A DNA stretch of 9,947 nucleotides from JBOFLG01 sp051657745 (GTDB lineage: Bacteria > Actinomycetota > Actinomycetes > Actinomycetales > Dermatophilaceae). The stretch covers positions 1 to 9,947 of the forward strand of contig JBOFLG010000073.1 in the NCBI GenBank assembly GCA_051657745.1, read 5' to 3'. The position numbers were made by a program, and so were the translations under genes. This document shows positions 1-6,983 of the stretch, piece by piece. Every line of letters starts with the position of its first letter. Position 1 is the stretch's first letter. The notes under the pieces are model-generated. The model was not told the DNA's origin and made no database searches. It saw nothing but the letters and a program-made list of their open reading frames with translations.

Positions 1-1585
1 GCTCGACCAGGAGAACGAGGCCAACCTCGGGGGTCAGGCAGGGTGGGGCCTCGGCGGGATGTTCCTCGTGGACACCCCTGAGCAGCGGCGCCTGGGCATC
101 AGCGACTCTCCCGAACTGGCCTGGCAGGACTGGGAGGGCGCCGCCGCGTGGGACCGGCTCGTGGGCCCCGGCGGCGGGCCGGGCGCCGACCACTGGGGCC
201 GGCGCTGGGCCCAGGCGTACGTCGAGTGGGCGGCCGGCGAAATGTACGACTGGGTGCGCTCGGTTGGGGTCTCGTTCGTCCCAATTGTCGGGTGGGCTGA
301 GCGAGGCGACGGCACGAGCAGTGGCCACGGCAACTCGGTTCCGCGGTTCCACATCCCGTGGGGCACGGGTACCGGTGTCGTCGCACCGTTCGAGGCCAAA
401 GTCCGTGAGCACGTCACAGCGGGCCGGGTGTTCTACCGCCCCCGGCACCGGGTGGACCACCTGGTCACCGCAGCCGGCGCTGTTGTCGGAGTAAGTGGTT
501 CGGTGCTCGCGCCGGACCAGTCGCCTCGTGGGGTGGCGAGCACCCGGGACACCGTCGGGGAGTTCGAGTACGGCGCCCAGGCGGTCGTCGTGGCGTCCGG
601 CGGCATCGGTGGCAACCACGACCTGGTGCGGGCCCACTGGCCCCAGCGGCTCGGTCGCCCGCCCGTCGACCTGGTAACCGGGGTCCCTGCCGCCGTGGAC
701 GGGCGGATGCTCGCCATTACCGAGAAGGCCGGCGGCACGGTGGTCAACCGCGACCGGATGTGGCACTACGTCGACGGTGTGCAGCACCCGGACCCGGTCT
801 GGTCGGGCCACGGCATCCGCATCGTCCCGGGACCCAGCGGGATGTGGTTCGACGCCCTGGGCGACCGGCTGCCCGGTCCGTACTACCCGGGGTTCGACAC
901 GCTCGGAACGTTGGGTCATCTCCGGCGCCAGGGGTTCGACCACTCGTGGTTCGTGCTCAACCGGTCGCTGGCCGGCACGGAGTTCATGCTCTCCGGGTCC
1001 GAGCAGAATCCCGTCCTCACCGAGCGGCGGATCAGCGCCGTGCTGCGTCAGTCGATCACCAGGGTTCAGCCCGCCGTGCAGGAGTTTCTCGACCAGAGTG
1101 CTGACTGCGTGATCGCCGACTCCCTGCTCGAGCTGGTCGAGCGGATGAATGCCCTCACTCCGGCCACCCCGGTCGACTTCGCCCACCTCAAGCGACAGAT
1201 CGTCGAGCGCGACCGTCAGGTCGATCACCGGTTCACCAAGGATGGCCAGATCGCCGCGATCCGGGCGGCGCGCGGCTACCGCGGCGACCGGCTGACCAAG
1301 CGTGTGCACCCGCTGGTTCGGATCCTCGACCGCGAGCACAGCCCGATGGTGGCGGTGCGGCTGCGGGTGTTGCCGCACACCACCCTGGGCGGTCTGCACA
1401 CCGACCTCACCGGCCGGGTACTCGGGCTCGACGGATCACCAGTGCCGGGTCTCTTTGCCGCCGGTGAAGCCTCCGGCTTCGGTGGCGGTGGGGTCCACGG
1501 CTACCGCGCGCTCGAGGGCACTTTCGTCGGCGGCTGCCTGTTCAGCGGGCGCGCGGCGGGGCGGGCCGCGGCAGCGGCACCCTGA
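1..1585 (+). CDS. FAD-binding dehydrogenase (fumarate reductase/3-ketosteroid dehydrogenase-like flavoprotein), 5' partial
   Basis: The reading frame is open from base 2, and the codons before the first ATG (position 59) already encode conserved family sequence (LDQENEANLGGQAGWGLGG). The true start, with the Rossmann GxGxxG dinucleotide-binding loop, therefore lies before the window. About 527 codons are visible; the family is usually about 550 aa. Visible landmarks are GAQAVVVASGGIGGNHDLVR near the end of the FAD-domain insertion, a central substrate/cap domain, and the C-terminal FAD-closing segment LPHTTLGGLHTD...GLFAAGEASGFGGGGVHGYRALEG, typical of the FAD_binding_2 family. It is probably a soluble flavoenzyme catalysing alpha,beta-desaturation or reduction of an unknown substrate. 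The family assignment is firm and the substrate is unknown. It ends in TGA and converges on bpa, 93 bp away. Nothing nearby points to steroid metabolism. Confidence 0.9.
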   Translation, partial: LDQENEANLGGQAGWGLGGMFLVDTPEQRRLGISDSPELAWQDWEGAAAWDRLVGPGGGPGADHWGRRWAQAYVEWAAGEMYDWVRSVGVSFVPIVGWAERGDGTSSGHGNSVPRFHIPWGTGTGVVAPFEAKVREHVTAGRVFYRPRHRVDHLVTAAGAVVGVSGSVLAPDQSPRGVASTRDTVGEFEYGAQAVVVASGGIGGNHDLVRAHWPQRLGRPPVDLVTGVPAAVDGRMLAITEKAGGTVVNRDRMWHYVDGVQHPDPVWSGHGIRIVPGPSGMWFDALGDRLPGPYYPGFDTLGTLGHLRRQGFDHSWFVLNRSLAGTEFMLSGSEQNPVLTERRISAVLRQSITRVQPAVQEFLDQSADCVIADSLLELVERMNALTPATPVDFAHLKRQIVERDRQVDHRFTKDGQIAAIRAARGYRGDRLTKRVHPLVRILDREHSPMVAVRLRVLPHTTLGGLHTDLTGRVLGLDGSPVPGLFAAGEASGFGGGGVHGYRALEGTFVGGCLFSGRAAGRAAAAAP

Positions 1586-1678
1586 CCCGGGCGAGTCGGG
1601 GCGTCGGGGATGCAGAGTGTGGCGCCGACCCCGACCCCGACCCGGCCCCGCCCCCCGACCCCGACGCGGGTGCCGGGG
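1586..1678. terminator. Convergent intergenic gap with CCCCGA repeats; possible bidirectional terminator / G-quadruplex
   Basis: This gap separates the ends of the dehydrogenase and bpa, so both transcripts must stop here. Two GTCGGGG copies (1595-1601, 1603-1609) can pair with CCCCGAC copies at 1629-1635, 1635-1641, 1653-1659 and 1659-1665, giving GC-rich stem-loops without a U-tract. On the minus strand, 1629-1662 reads as six G-runs of 3 to 6 bases separated by 1 to 2 bases, a textbook G-quadruplex pattern. A terminator role is inferred from the convergent arrangement. The repeats and G-runs are seen directly. Confidence 0.4.
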
Positions 1679-2398
1679 CTAGAGGTATTGCCCGGTGCCT
1701 GGGGCGCCGCCAGATTCGAGCGCCGAGTGGCGCGGGTTCGACATCCCGGTATCTGGACCGCCAGACCCGGTGGCTCCGGGCGGCAGGGCGCGCATCTGCT
1801 GAAGCTGAGACTGGGCCGCCATCTGCTGCGCGACCAGCGCGGTCTGGATGCCGTGGAACAGGCCTTCGAGCCAGCCGACGAGTTGGGCTTGGGCGATCCG
1901 TAGCTCAGCATCGGAGGGTGCTTCGTCGCGAAACGGCAACGCGATGCGGTCGAGTTCTTCGACCAGCTCGGGAGCGAGGCCGTCCTCGAGTTCGGTGAGC
2001 GAACGGCGGTGGATGTCAGCGAGCCGGGTCCGGCCGCGTTCGTCGAGCGGCGCGCTCCGTACCTCCTCGAGGAGCTGCTTGACCATCGATCCGATCCGCA
2101 TGACCTTCGCTGGCTGCTCGACCAGGTCGGCGGGGTTGGTGGCGCGGCGTCGGCCGCCGGGCGCGTGGTCGCCGTCCGGAGCCTGGCCGTCGTCGGGCGC
2201 GTGGTCGGCGTCCGGAGCCTGGCCGTCGTCGGGCGCGTGATCGCTGCCGAACGGCTGGTGGTGGGCGACCCCCATCCCGTCGGGCGTGACGACGACGACG
2301 CGGTCGCCGTCGGTGCTGATGGTGGCGGCGATGGTGCCCTTGTCGTCGGCGCGGTCGTCGGCGCGGTCGTCGGCGCCGGGCTGCGGCAGGTCGGTCAT
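1679..2398 (-). CDS. bpa: Bacterial proteasome activator (Bpa/PafE)
   Basis: This encodes a 239-aa protein. Residues about 88-205 match the proteasome activator family closely: DLVEQPAKVMRIG, then QLLEEVRSAPLDE, LEDGLAPELVEELDR, and SDAELRIAQAQLVGWLEGLF followed by HGIQTAL. The C-terminus is GTGQYL, the HbYX-like tail that docks into 20S proteasome alpha-ring pockets to open the gate. In M. tuberculosis Bpa forms a dodecameric ring that stimulates ATP-independent degradation of unfolded proteins. Compared with that protein (about 174 aa) this one has a longer N-terminus: an Asp/Ala/Arg repeat (residues 10-19), then two copies of the 12-residue unit DHAPDDGQAPDA plus a partial third (residues 53-82), probably disordered. 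The start at 2398 is the first Met in frame, with only a weak AGG upstream. It lies 32 bp after potC on the same strand, so co-transcription is likely. Confidence 0.93.
   Translation of the reverse strand: MTDLPQPGADDRADDRADDKGTIAATISTDGDRVVVVTPDGMGVAHHQPFGSDHAPDDGQAPDADHAPDDGQAPDGDHAPGGRRRATNPADLVEQPAKVMRIGSMVKQLLEEVRSAPLDERGRTRLADIHRRSLTELEDGLAPELVEELDRIALPFRDEAPSDAELRIAQAQLVGWLEGLFHGIQTALVAQQMAAQSQLQQMRALPPGATGSGGPDTGMSNPRHSALESGGAPGTGQYL
2161..2254 (-). repeat. 36-bp in-frame tandem repeat within bpa
   Basis: Two full 36-bp units, 2161-2196 and 2197-2232, differ by a single base. A diverged partial third copy follows from 2233. They encode the 12-residue unit DHAPDDGQAPDA/G in the N-terminal extension of Bpa. 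The unit length is a multiple of three, so gain or loss of a copy would keep the frame. Such repeats often vary in copy number between strains. Confidence 0.85.
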
Positions 2399-2430
2399 AC
2401 CGTCATCCTGCCCTGTCGGGCGCGAGGGTG

Positions 2431-3249
2431 TCAGACCCGGGAGCGGGTCGCGTCGCCACCGCTCAGTCGCTGCGCGAGCCATACCGGCAGGATCGACACC
2501 ACGACCAGGACCACGGCGACCACGGTGACCACCGGTGCCTGGTTGGGGCGGAACAGGTTGGTGAAGATCCAGATTGGCAGGGTCGGGGTGCCCGGGCCGG
2601 CGGTGAAGGTGGTGACGACGATCTCGTCGAACGAGAGCCCGAAGGCGAGTACTGCCCCGGCGACGAGCGAGGGCGCGAGCAGCGGCAGGGTGACCCGTCG
2701 GAAGGTGGTCCACGGGCCGGCTCCGAGGTCCGCCGACGCCGCCTCGAGCGAGGTGCCCATCCGGCGAAGTCGGGCCGTCGCATTGTTGAAGACCACCACG
2801 ATGCAAAACGTCGCATGCCCCACGATCACGGTGAACAGCCCGGCGGGGATGCCGAGCACGGGCGTGAGCAGCCCGGTGATCACCGACTGCAGCGCGAGCC
2901 CGGTGACGATGCCGGGCAGGGCGATGGGCAGGACGACGAGCAGGTTGATCGCGCTCTTGCCGAAGAAGTCGTATCGGGCTAGTGCCATGGCGAGCAGCGA
3001 TCCGAGGACGAGCGCGATCGCGGTCGCGCCGAGCCCTGCCTGCACGGAGGTCAGCAGCGACTCCCGCGGACCGGACGCGGCGAATGCCGTCGACCACCAC
3101 TGCGTGGTGAACCCGCTCGGTGGCCAGCCGAGGGTGCGGTCCTGGTTCACGGAGTTCACCAGCACGACCAGCAGCGGTCCGTAGACGAAGCCGAGCACCA
3201 GCGCGGCGAACGTGTACCAGGCGGCGCGGGAACGGCGCGAGGGCGTCAT
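2431..3249 (-). CDS. potC: ABC transporter permease, PotC type (spermidine/putrescine family)
   Basis: This 272-aa inner-membrane permease has about six hydrophobic helices (first at residues 12-32, last at about 238-258). The EAA loop (residues 169-194) reads EAASADLGAGPWTTFRRVTL and then PLLAP; it is the cytoplasmic coupling helix that contacts the ATPase. The ATG is preceded by a strong GTAGGAGG. The upstream potB stop codon (TAG) lies inside that ribosome binding site, 12 bp before the ATG, so potB and potC are probably translationally coupled. Its EAA loop is nearly the same as that of PotB, with an identical 18-base stretch (CCGAGGTCCGCCGACGCC on the plus strand) in both genes, as expected for paralogous halves of one channel. 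The class is certain. Polyamine specificity is an inference from family and gene order. Confidence 0.88.
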   Translation of the reverse strand: MTPSRRSRAAWYTFAALVLGFVYGPLLVVLVNSVNQDRTLGWPPSGFTTQWWSTAFAASGPRESLLTSVQAGLGATAIALVLGSLLAMALARYDFFGKSAINLLVVLPIALPGIVTGLALQSVITGLLTPVLGIPAGLFTVIVGHATFCIVVVFNNATARLRRMGTSLEAASADLGAGPWTTFRRVTLPLLAPSLVAGAVLAFGLSFDEIVVTTFTAGPGTPTLPIWIFTNLFRPNQAPVVTVVAVVLVVVSILPVWLAQRLSGGDATRSRV

Positions 3250-3261
3250 CGGCGCTGCCTC

Positions 3262-4071
3262 CTACAGGTTGTCGAGGGCGCCGGTGCGCCGGATGGCGAG
3301 CAGGTACAGGACCATGACCACGACCGACACCGAGCCGAGGGCGGCGGCGAACGGCAGGTCGAGGGTGGTGTTCTGGAGCACCGCAGTGCCGAGCACCTGT
3401 AGTTTCCCGCCGACGATCGACACGGCGATGTAGTCGCCGAGCGAGAGCGAGAACGTGAAAACGGTGCCGGCGGCCACGGACGGGACGATGGCGGGAAGTA
3501 CGACGCGCTGGAATGTCGTCCACGCGCCGGCGCCGAGGTCCGCCGACGCCTCGAGGTGCGACTCCGGAAGCCGGTCCAGCCCGGCGTACACCGGGAGCAC
3601 CATGTACGGCAGCCACAGGTAGGTGAGGGTCAGCACGACCGCGGTGAGGCCATAGCCGGGCGTCGCGCCGAACGTCGAGTCGAGCACGCCACTCGGCTGC
3701 AGCATCGCCCGCCAGGCGTACGCCTTGACCAGGTACGAGGCCCACAGCGGCACGAGCACCAGCGCGACGACCAGCCCTCGCCACCGCGGCGGCACGACCC
3801 GGGCCATGAACCACGCGAATGGCACGGCCACCAGGATGCACAGCACGGTGACCAGCCCGGCGATGAGCACGGTGCGCACGATCATGCCGGGATAGACGCC
3901 AGTGAGCACCTCGCGATAGTTCTCCAGCGACGGCTCACGGACCACCCGCCCGGTGAAGGAGTCGGTGGTGAAAAACGCCGTCGCAAAGATCATCGCGAGC
4001 GCCCCGAGGTAGGCCACACCCAGCCAGGCCAGGGGCGCGGCGAGCAGGCCCGCGGGTAGCCGGCGGCGCAT
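3262..4071 (-). CDS. potB: ABC transporter permease, PotB type
   Basis: This 269-aa integral membrane protein begins MRRRLPAGLL, with positive charges before the first helix (residues about 7-33). The EAA loop spans residues 174-198 (EASADLGAGAWTTFQRVVLP). Residues 107-121 (VPLWASYLVKAYAWR) resemble the conserved PotB-type segment before the next helix. Start choice: GAGGAGGG sits directly against an ATG at 4077 with no spacer, but six bases before the ATG at 4071, so 4071 is preferred and 4077 is a minor alternative. Longer forms reaching 4146 would run through the intergenic hairpin and are unlikely. It pairs with PotC to form the translocation pore. Confidence 0.87.
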   Translation of the reverse strand: MRRRLPAGLLAAPLAWLGVAYLGALAMIFATAFFTTDSFTGRVVREPSLENYREVLTGVYPGMIVRTVLIAGLVTVLCILVAVPFAWFMARVVPPRWRGLVVALVLVPLWASYLVKAYAWRAMLQPSGVLDSTFGATPGYGLTAVVLTLTYLWLPYMVLPVYAGLDRLPESHLEASADLGAGAWTTFQRVVLPAIVPSVAAGTVFTFSLSLGDYIAVSIVGGKLQVLGTAVLQNTTLDLPFAAALGSVSVVVMVLYLLAIRRTGALDNL

Positions 4072-4127
4072 CGTCATCCCTCCTCGGTGGTGGTCTCGGA
4101 TGCCGCTCGTCGGGTGAGCGGGGACGG

Positions 4128-4155
4128 GCCCGCCGGTGCCGAACATCCGGCGGGC
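4128..4155 (-). promoter_or_regulatory. Intergenic stem-loop between potD and potB
   Basis: A perfect 9-bp GC-only inverted repeat (GCCCGCCGG at 4128-4136, CCGGCGGGC at 4147-4155) with a 10-nt loop lies in the 96-bp gap between the potD stop and the potB start. There is no U-tract. A stem directly after a binding-protein gene often protects the upstream mRNA or partly attenuates read-through, so the binding protein is made in excess over the permeases. The fold is seen in the sequence; the role is inferred. Confidence 0.5.
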
Positions 4156-4167
4156 GCCACGGCCAGG

Positions 4168-5382
4168 TCAGCGGTTGCGGATCTCGGTCCAGGCTTTGGT
4201 CCAGGCGGCGTAGTCGGTGCACTTCACGTCGGTGCGGCCGTCCAGGCAGGCCTCGATCGGAGTGGTCCAGTAGGCGATCTTCGAGAAGTACTCCTCGTCC
4301 TCGGCGTGGAACACCTCGCAGTGCTTCGGGTTGGTGGTCTCGGCGCACGCCTTCTTGTTGCCCGGGGCCTCGCCGAAGTACTCGGCGATGGCGGCGTTGG
4401 TTTTCGGCGACACGAGGTGGTCGATCAGTTTGTAGGAGCAGGTGGTGGCCGTGCTCTTGGCGTTCACCATCCAGGTGTCCGACCAGCCGGTCGCCCCCTC
4501 CTTCGGGAGCACGACCTCGACCGGCGCCTTCTCGGCCTTGGCCAGGTTGGCGATGACCTGCCACGTCGTACCGACCGTTGACGAGCCCGACTTGAACGCC
4601 TGGATCTCCTTGAGGTAGTCGCTCCAGTACTCGCTCACGTTCGCGCTCTGCTTCTTCAGCAGGTCGACCGCGGCGGCGAGCTGCTTCTGGTCCAGGGCGT
4701 AGGGGTTGGTGATGCCGAGGTCGGGCTGGGTCGCCTTGAGGTAGACGGCGGCGTCGGCGATGTAGATCGGGGAGTCGTAGGCGGTGACCTTGCCGGCCTG
4801 CGCGCCGGGTGCGTCGAACACCACCGACCAGCTGTCGGGTGCGGGGGTGACCAGGTCGGTGCGGTACATCAGCAGGTTTGCGCCGCGGCCGTGTGGGATG
4901 CCGTACATCTGGCCCTTCACCGAGTTCCAGGGTTTGTTTTTCAGGGTCTCGAAGATGTCGGGGTAATTGGTGACGAGCGAGGTGTTCATCGGCGCGACAT
5001 CCCCTCCGGCGATGAGCCGCAAGGTGGCGTCGCCCGATGCCGACACGACGTCGTACTGTCCGGTGCGCATCAGTTGCACGGCTTCGTCCGACGTGCCGAA
5101 GGTCTTGACCGAGACCTGGCACCCGGTCGCCTTCTCGAACGGGGTCACCCAGTCGGCGTCGGGGCTGGTGGAGCCGTCCTCCACGTAGCCGGGCCAGGCC
5201 AGCACGCTGACCTTCCCTTCTGGGGTGCCGAGTGCGTCGAGTTGCTTCAGGTCGGGCACCTCGAAGCCACCAGCGACGGTGTCTGGGCTGTCGCCGGACC
5301 CGGAGTCCGATGAGCCGCAGGCGGTGAGAGCGAGTGCGGCGGCCGCGGCGGTGGCGCCGAGACGGAGGGTGGACGTGCGCAT
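4168..5382 (-). CDS. potD: ABC transporter substrate-binding lipoprotein, PotD type
   Basis: This 404-aa extracellular solute-binding protein begins MRTSTLRLGATAAAAALALT-AC, with lipobox LTAC and Cys22 as the predicted lipidation site, followed by a Ser/Gly/Asp linker. The PotD-like mature region starts near VSVLAWPGYVEDG. It contains YDVVSASGDATLRLIAGGDV and a long C-terminal lobe rich in Trp and Tyr. ATG 5382 is preceded by GAGGAG at a spacing of 7; in-frame upstream Mets are rejected because they would bury the signal peptide. The C-terminal third carries at least five Cys (contexts TTCSY, KKACAE, PKHCEV, EACLDG, VKCTDY) besides one at ATGCQV, suggesting disulfides in the exported protein. 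The ligand may be a polyamine or another small cation or acid; polyamine is only the default guess. potA ends 43 bp upstream. Confidence 0.87.
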   Translation of the reverse strand: MRTSTLRLGATAAAAALALTACGSSDSGSGDSPDTVAGGFEVPDLKQLDALGTPEGKVSVLAWPGYVEDGSTSPDADWVTPFEKATGCQVSVKTFGTSDEAVQLMRTGQYDVVSASGDATLRLIAGGDVAPMNTSLVTNYPDIFETLKNKPWNSVKGQMYGIPHGRGANLLMYRTDLVTPAPDSWSVVFDAPGAQAGKVTAYDSPIYIADAAVYLKATQPDLGITNPYALDQKQLAAAVDLLKKQSANVSEYWSDYLKEIQAFKSGSSTVGTTWQVIANLAKAEKAPVEVVLPKEGATGWSDTWMVNAKSTATTCSYKLIDHLVSPKTNAAIAEYFGEAPGNKKACAETTNPKHCEVFHAEDEEYFSKIAYWTTPIEACLDGRTDVKCTDYAAWTKAWTEIRNR

Positions 5383-5425
5383 GGAGTGCTCCTCGAGGAT
5401 CGGTGGGCGGGGGCGCCGGGGGGCG

Positions 5426-6481
5426 TCAGGTGGGACCGGAAACGTGGATGAGATGCTGTGGCGCCCAGCGCAGTTCGACCTGAGCGCCGCGTACCACGCC
5501 GTCCGGCGGGTCGCGACGACCGTTCTGCTCGAGCACGACGAGCCGTCCCCCGGCCGCGACGTCGACGACGTACCGGGTGACCGGGCCGGCGTAGACGATC
5601 TCGGTGAGCGTCCCTGGTGCACGCACGTCGTCATCCGAGCGAGGCAAGCCGGGGGAGCCGGGCAGTTCGAGCCGGATCTTCTCGGGCCGGATGCCGACCG
5701 TCCCGTCGGTGCCCAGGATCGCGCGCGCGGCGGCCCCGCTGAGCAGGTTCGAGGTGCCGACGAAACCGGCGACGAACGCGCTGGCGGGGCGCTCGTAGAC
5801 GTCGCGGGCGGTGCCGACCTGCTCGACCCGGCCGGCGTCGAGCACGGCGACCCGGTCGGACAGGGTCAGGGCCTCGTCTTGGTCGTGGGTGACGAAGAGG
5901 AAGGTAATCCCGACGTCCCGCTGGATCGCCTTGAGCTCGACCTGCATCTGCTCGCGGAGCGTGAGGTCGAGCGCTCCCAGCGGCTCGTCGAGGAGCAGTA
6001 CCTCGGGCCGGTTGACCAGTGCGCGGGCCAGCGCCACCCGCTGGCGTTGGCCACCGGAGAGTTGGCTCGGCCGCCGCCCGCCGAGGCTGGTAAGGCGCAC
6101 CTGGTCGAGAGCCTCTCCGGCACGCCGGCGGCGCTCGGCGGTCGCCACCCCCGCGACGCGCAGGCCGTATTCGACGTTGTCGAGCACGCTCAGGTGCGGG
6201 AACAGGGCGTAGTCCTGGAACACGGTGTTGACGTTGCGGCGGTGGGGCGGGTGGGCGGTGACATCGGTGCCGCCGAGGATGACGACGCCGGCGCTCGGTT
6301 CCTCGAACCCGGCGATCATTCGCAGCACCGTCGTTTTTCCCGAACCGGACGGCCCCAGCACTGAGAAGAACTCGCCGCGACGTACCTCCAGGTCGATGCC
6401 ATCGACGGCGACGACCGGTGGCGACCCGGGGAACTCCTTGCGTACCTGGCGGAGGGCGACCGCGACGTCATCCTGGCCCAT
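5426..6481 (-). CDS. potA: ABC transporter ATP-binding protein, PotA type
   Basis: This 351-aa cytoplasmic ATPase powers the adjacent importer. The motifs appear in order: Walker A GPSGSGKT (residues 43-50), Q-loop TVFQDYALFPH (Q89), signature LSGGQRQRVALARAL (from residue 141), Walker B VLLLDEP (161-167), D-loop GALD, and switch His199 in FVTHDQDEAL. A C-terminal TOBE-like regulatory domain follows (GIRPEKIRLEL and YAGPVTRYVVDV). Length and domain order are normal for PotA/UgpC/FbpC-type subunits. The start at 6481 has AGGAGG four bases upstream; starting at 6559 would place translation through the leader hairpin and promoter. It is first in the operon, which is unremarkable for polyamine systems. 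Confidence 0.92.
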   Translation of the reverse strand: MGQDDVAVALRQVRKEFPGSPPVVAVDGIDLEVRRGEFFSVLGPSGSGKTTVLRMIAGFEEPSAGVVILGGTDVTAHPPHRRNVNTVFQDYALFPHLSVLDNVEYGLRVAGVATAERRRRAGEALDQVRLTSLGGRRPSQLSGGQRQRVALARALVNRPEVLLLDEPLGALDLTLREQMQVELKAIQRDVGITFLFVTHDQDEALTLSDRVAVLDAGRVEQVGTARDVYERPASAFVAGFVGTSNLLSGAAARAILGTDGTVGIRPEKIRLELPGSPGLPRSDDDVRAPGTLTEIVYAGPVTRYVVDVAAGGRLVVLEQNGRRDPPDGVVRGAQVELRWAPQHLIHVSGPT

Positions 6482-6495
6482 CGCGCCTCCTGATC

Positions 6496-6521
6496 CAGCC
6501 CGGGCGCCGTCGCCCGGGCTG
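6496..6521 (-). promoter_or_regulatory. Leader stem-loop of the pot operon
   Basis: A perfect 11-bp inverted repeat (CAGCCCGGGCG / CGCCCGGGCTG) with a 4-nt loop ends four bases before the potA ribosome binding site (AGGAGG, 6486-6491 on the minus strand). The predicted transcription start falls at about 6524, so the mRNA would begin almost directly with this hairpin. Such 5'-terminal stems are known to shield transcripts from 5'-end-dependent decay. Alternatively it could modulate ribosome access. Confidence 0.6.
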
Positions 6522-6530
6522 TGCGGCCAA

Positions 6531-6559
6531 AACGTATGACTCCGTGGGGGTGGCGTCAA
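6531..6559 (-). promoter_or_regulatory. Predicted promoter of potA-potD-potB-potC-bpa
   Basis: Read on the minus strand there is a -35 box TTGACG (6554-6559), a spacer of exactly 17 bases (6537-6553) and a -10 box TACGTT (6531-6536). This matches the actinobacterial housekeeping pattern TTGACN-17-TANNNT. The predicted start of transcription is near 6524, about 43 nt before the potA ATG. Confidence 0.65.
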
Positions 6560-6580
6560 GGATCGCCAGGTGTGGCGTCA
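6550..6580. promoter_or_regulatory. Paired 9-bp direct repeats over the pot promoter (candidate operator)
   Basis: GTGGCGTCA occurs at 6550-6558 and again at 6572-6580, 22 bp apart, about two helical turns, so both lie on the same face of the helix. The proximal copy overlaps the -35 box and the distal copy lies upstream of it. Direct repeats in this position are typical of activators or response regulators that contact RNA polymerase. The regulator is not identified. Confidence 0.45.
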
Positions 6581-6668
6581 GGCACGGCCGCCGACAGGCT
6601 GCGCGAGGCCACCGTCATCCGGCACTGCGAGGATCAGAGAACCGTCATTCGCCGGCGGTATGCCGGCC

Positions 6669-6743
6669 GCCGAGAACCCCTCACACAATCAACGCCAGAA
6701 TCACCTCTCATCGAATAAGACACTCACTCGCTGCACGCGTGAC
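6669..6743 (+). repeat. 75-bp diverged direct repeat, copy A (left edge of island)
   Basis: Aligned without gaps to 8871-8945, roughly three quarters of positions agree by hand. Blocks include GCCGAGAA, AACGCCAGAA, ATCGAAT and CTCACTC. It is preceded by a small GCCGGC hairpin (6651-6667) and followed by an imperfect hairpin (CCTGA 6745-6749, TCAGG 6758-6762). It sits just past the 3' end of the damaged toxin gene. No protein family is recognised in it. Confidence 0.7.
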
Positions 6744-6757
6744 ACCTGACTTTCACA

Positions 6758-6982
6758 TCAGGACACCTGTCGGCGTCGATGCTGGTCCGGTCCTGGATCC
6801 TGGAACGACTCGACCGAGAGCGCTCCGTCTGAGCGGCCCGCCAACCCAGGTCCGGATGACGCGTTGACGCCGTCGCGCCGGATGTCGTTCAGCAGCAGGG
6901 TGATCCGCGTGAGCACCCGGCGATCTTGTGCTTGCCGCCAGAGGTAGTCCGCCCAGGCGTTCTCGTCCCAGACGAGCAGCAC
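6758..6982 (-). pseudogene. YoeB-type toxin, C-terminally destroyed
   Basis: The GTG start at 6982 is one base past the antitoxin stop (TGA 6984-6986), the usual tight yefM-yoeB arrangement. The first 35 or so residues are good YoeB: VLLVWDENAWADYLWRQAQD then RRVLTRITLLLNDIRRDG. After that the sequence (VNASSGPGLAGRSDGALSVE and onward) loses the family pattern. It lacks the GKPExL, GxWSRRI and EHRLVY segments and the terminal CRYHY that carry the catalytic and ribosome-binding residues of the mRNA interferase. It stops at 74 codons, against about 84-90 in the family. Other frames of 6758-6880 do not clearly restore the missing half, so this is probably deletion or rearrangement, not a single frameshift. 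It is predicted to be non-toxic. Confidence 0.75.
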
Positions 6983-6983
6983 C

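Noticed and set aside
2009..3184. Long plus-strand frame opposite bpa and potC.
   Set aside because: Low-complexity Val/Ala/Gly translation antisense to two well-supported genes; a typical open frame of high-GC DNA.
2399..3841. Long minus-strand reading frame continuous with bpa, which would give a 720-residue protein.
   Set aside because: Above residue 482 it is an Arg/His/Pro-rich shadow of potC and potB in another frame; bpa has its own start at 2398 and normal family length from there.
5225..6364. Long plus-strand frame opposite potD and potA.
   Set aside because: Antisense to genes with clear motifs; no family resemblance and no ribosome binding site.
6741..6769. GACACCTG repeated at 6741-6748 and 6762-6769.
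   Set aside because: Eight bases repeated once inside a degenerate region; not enough to call an element.
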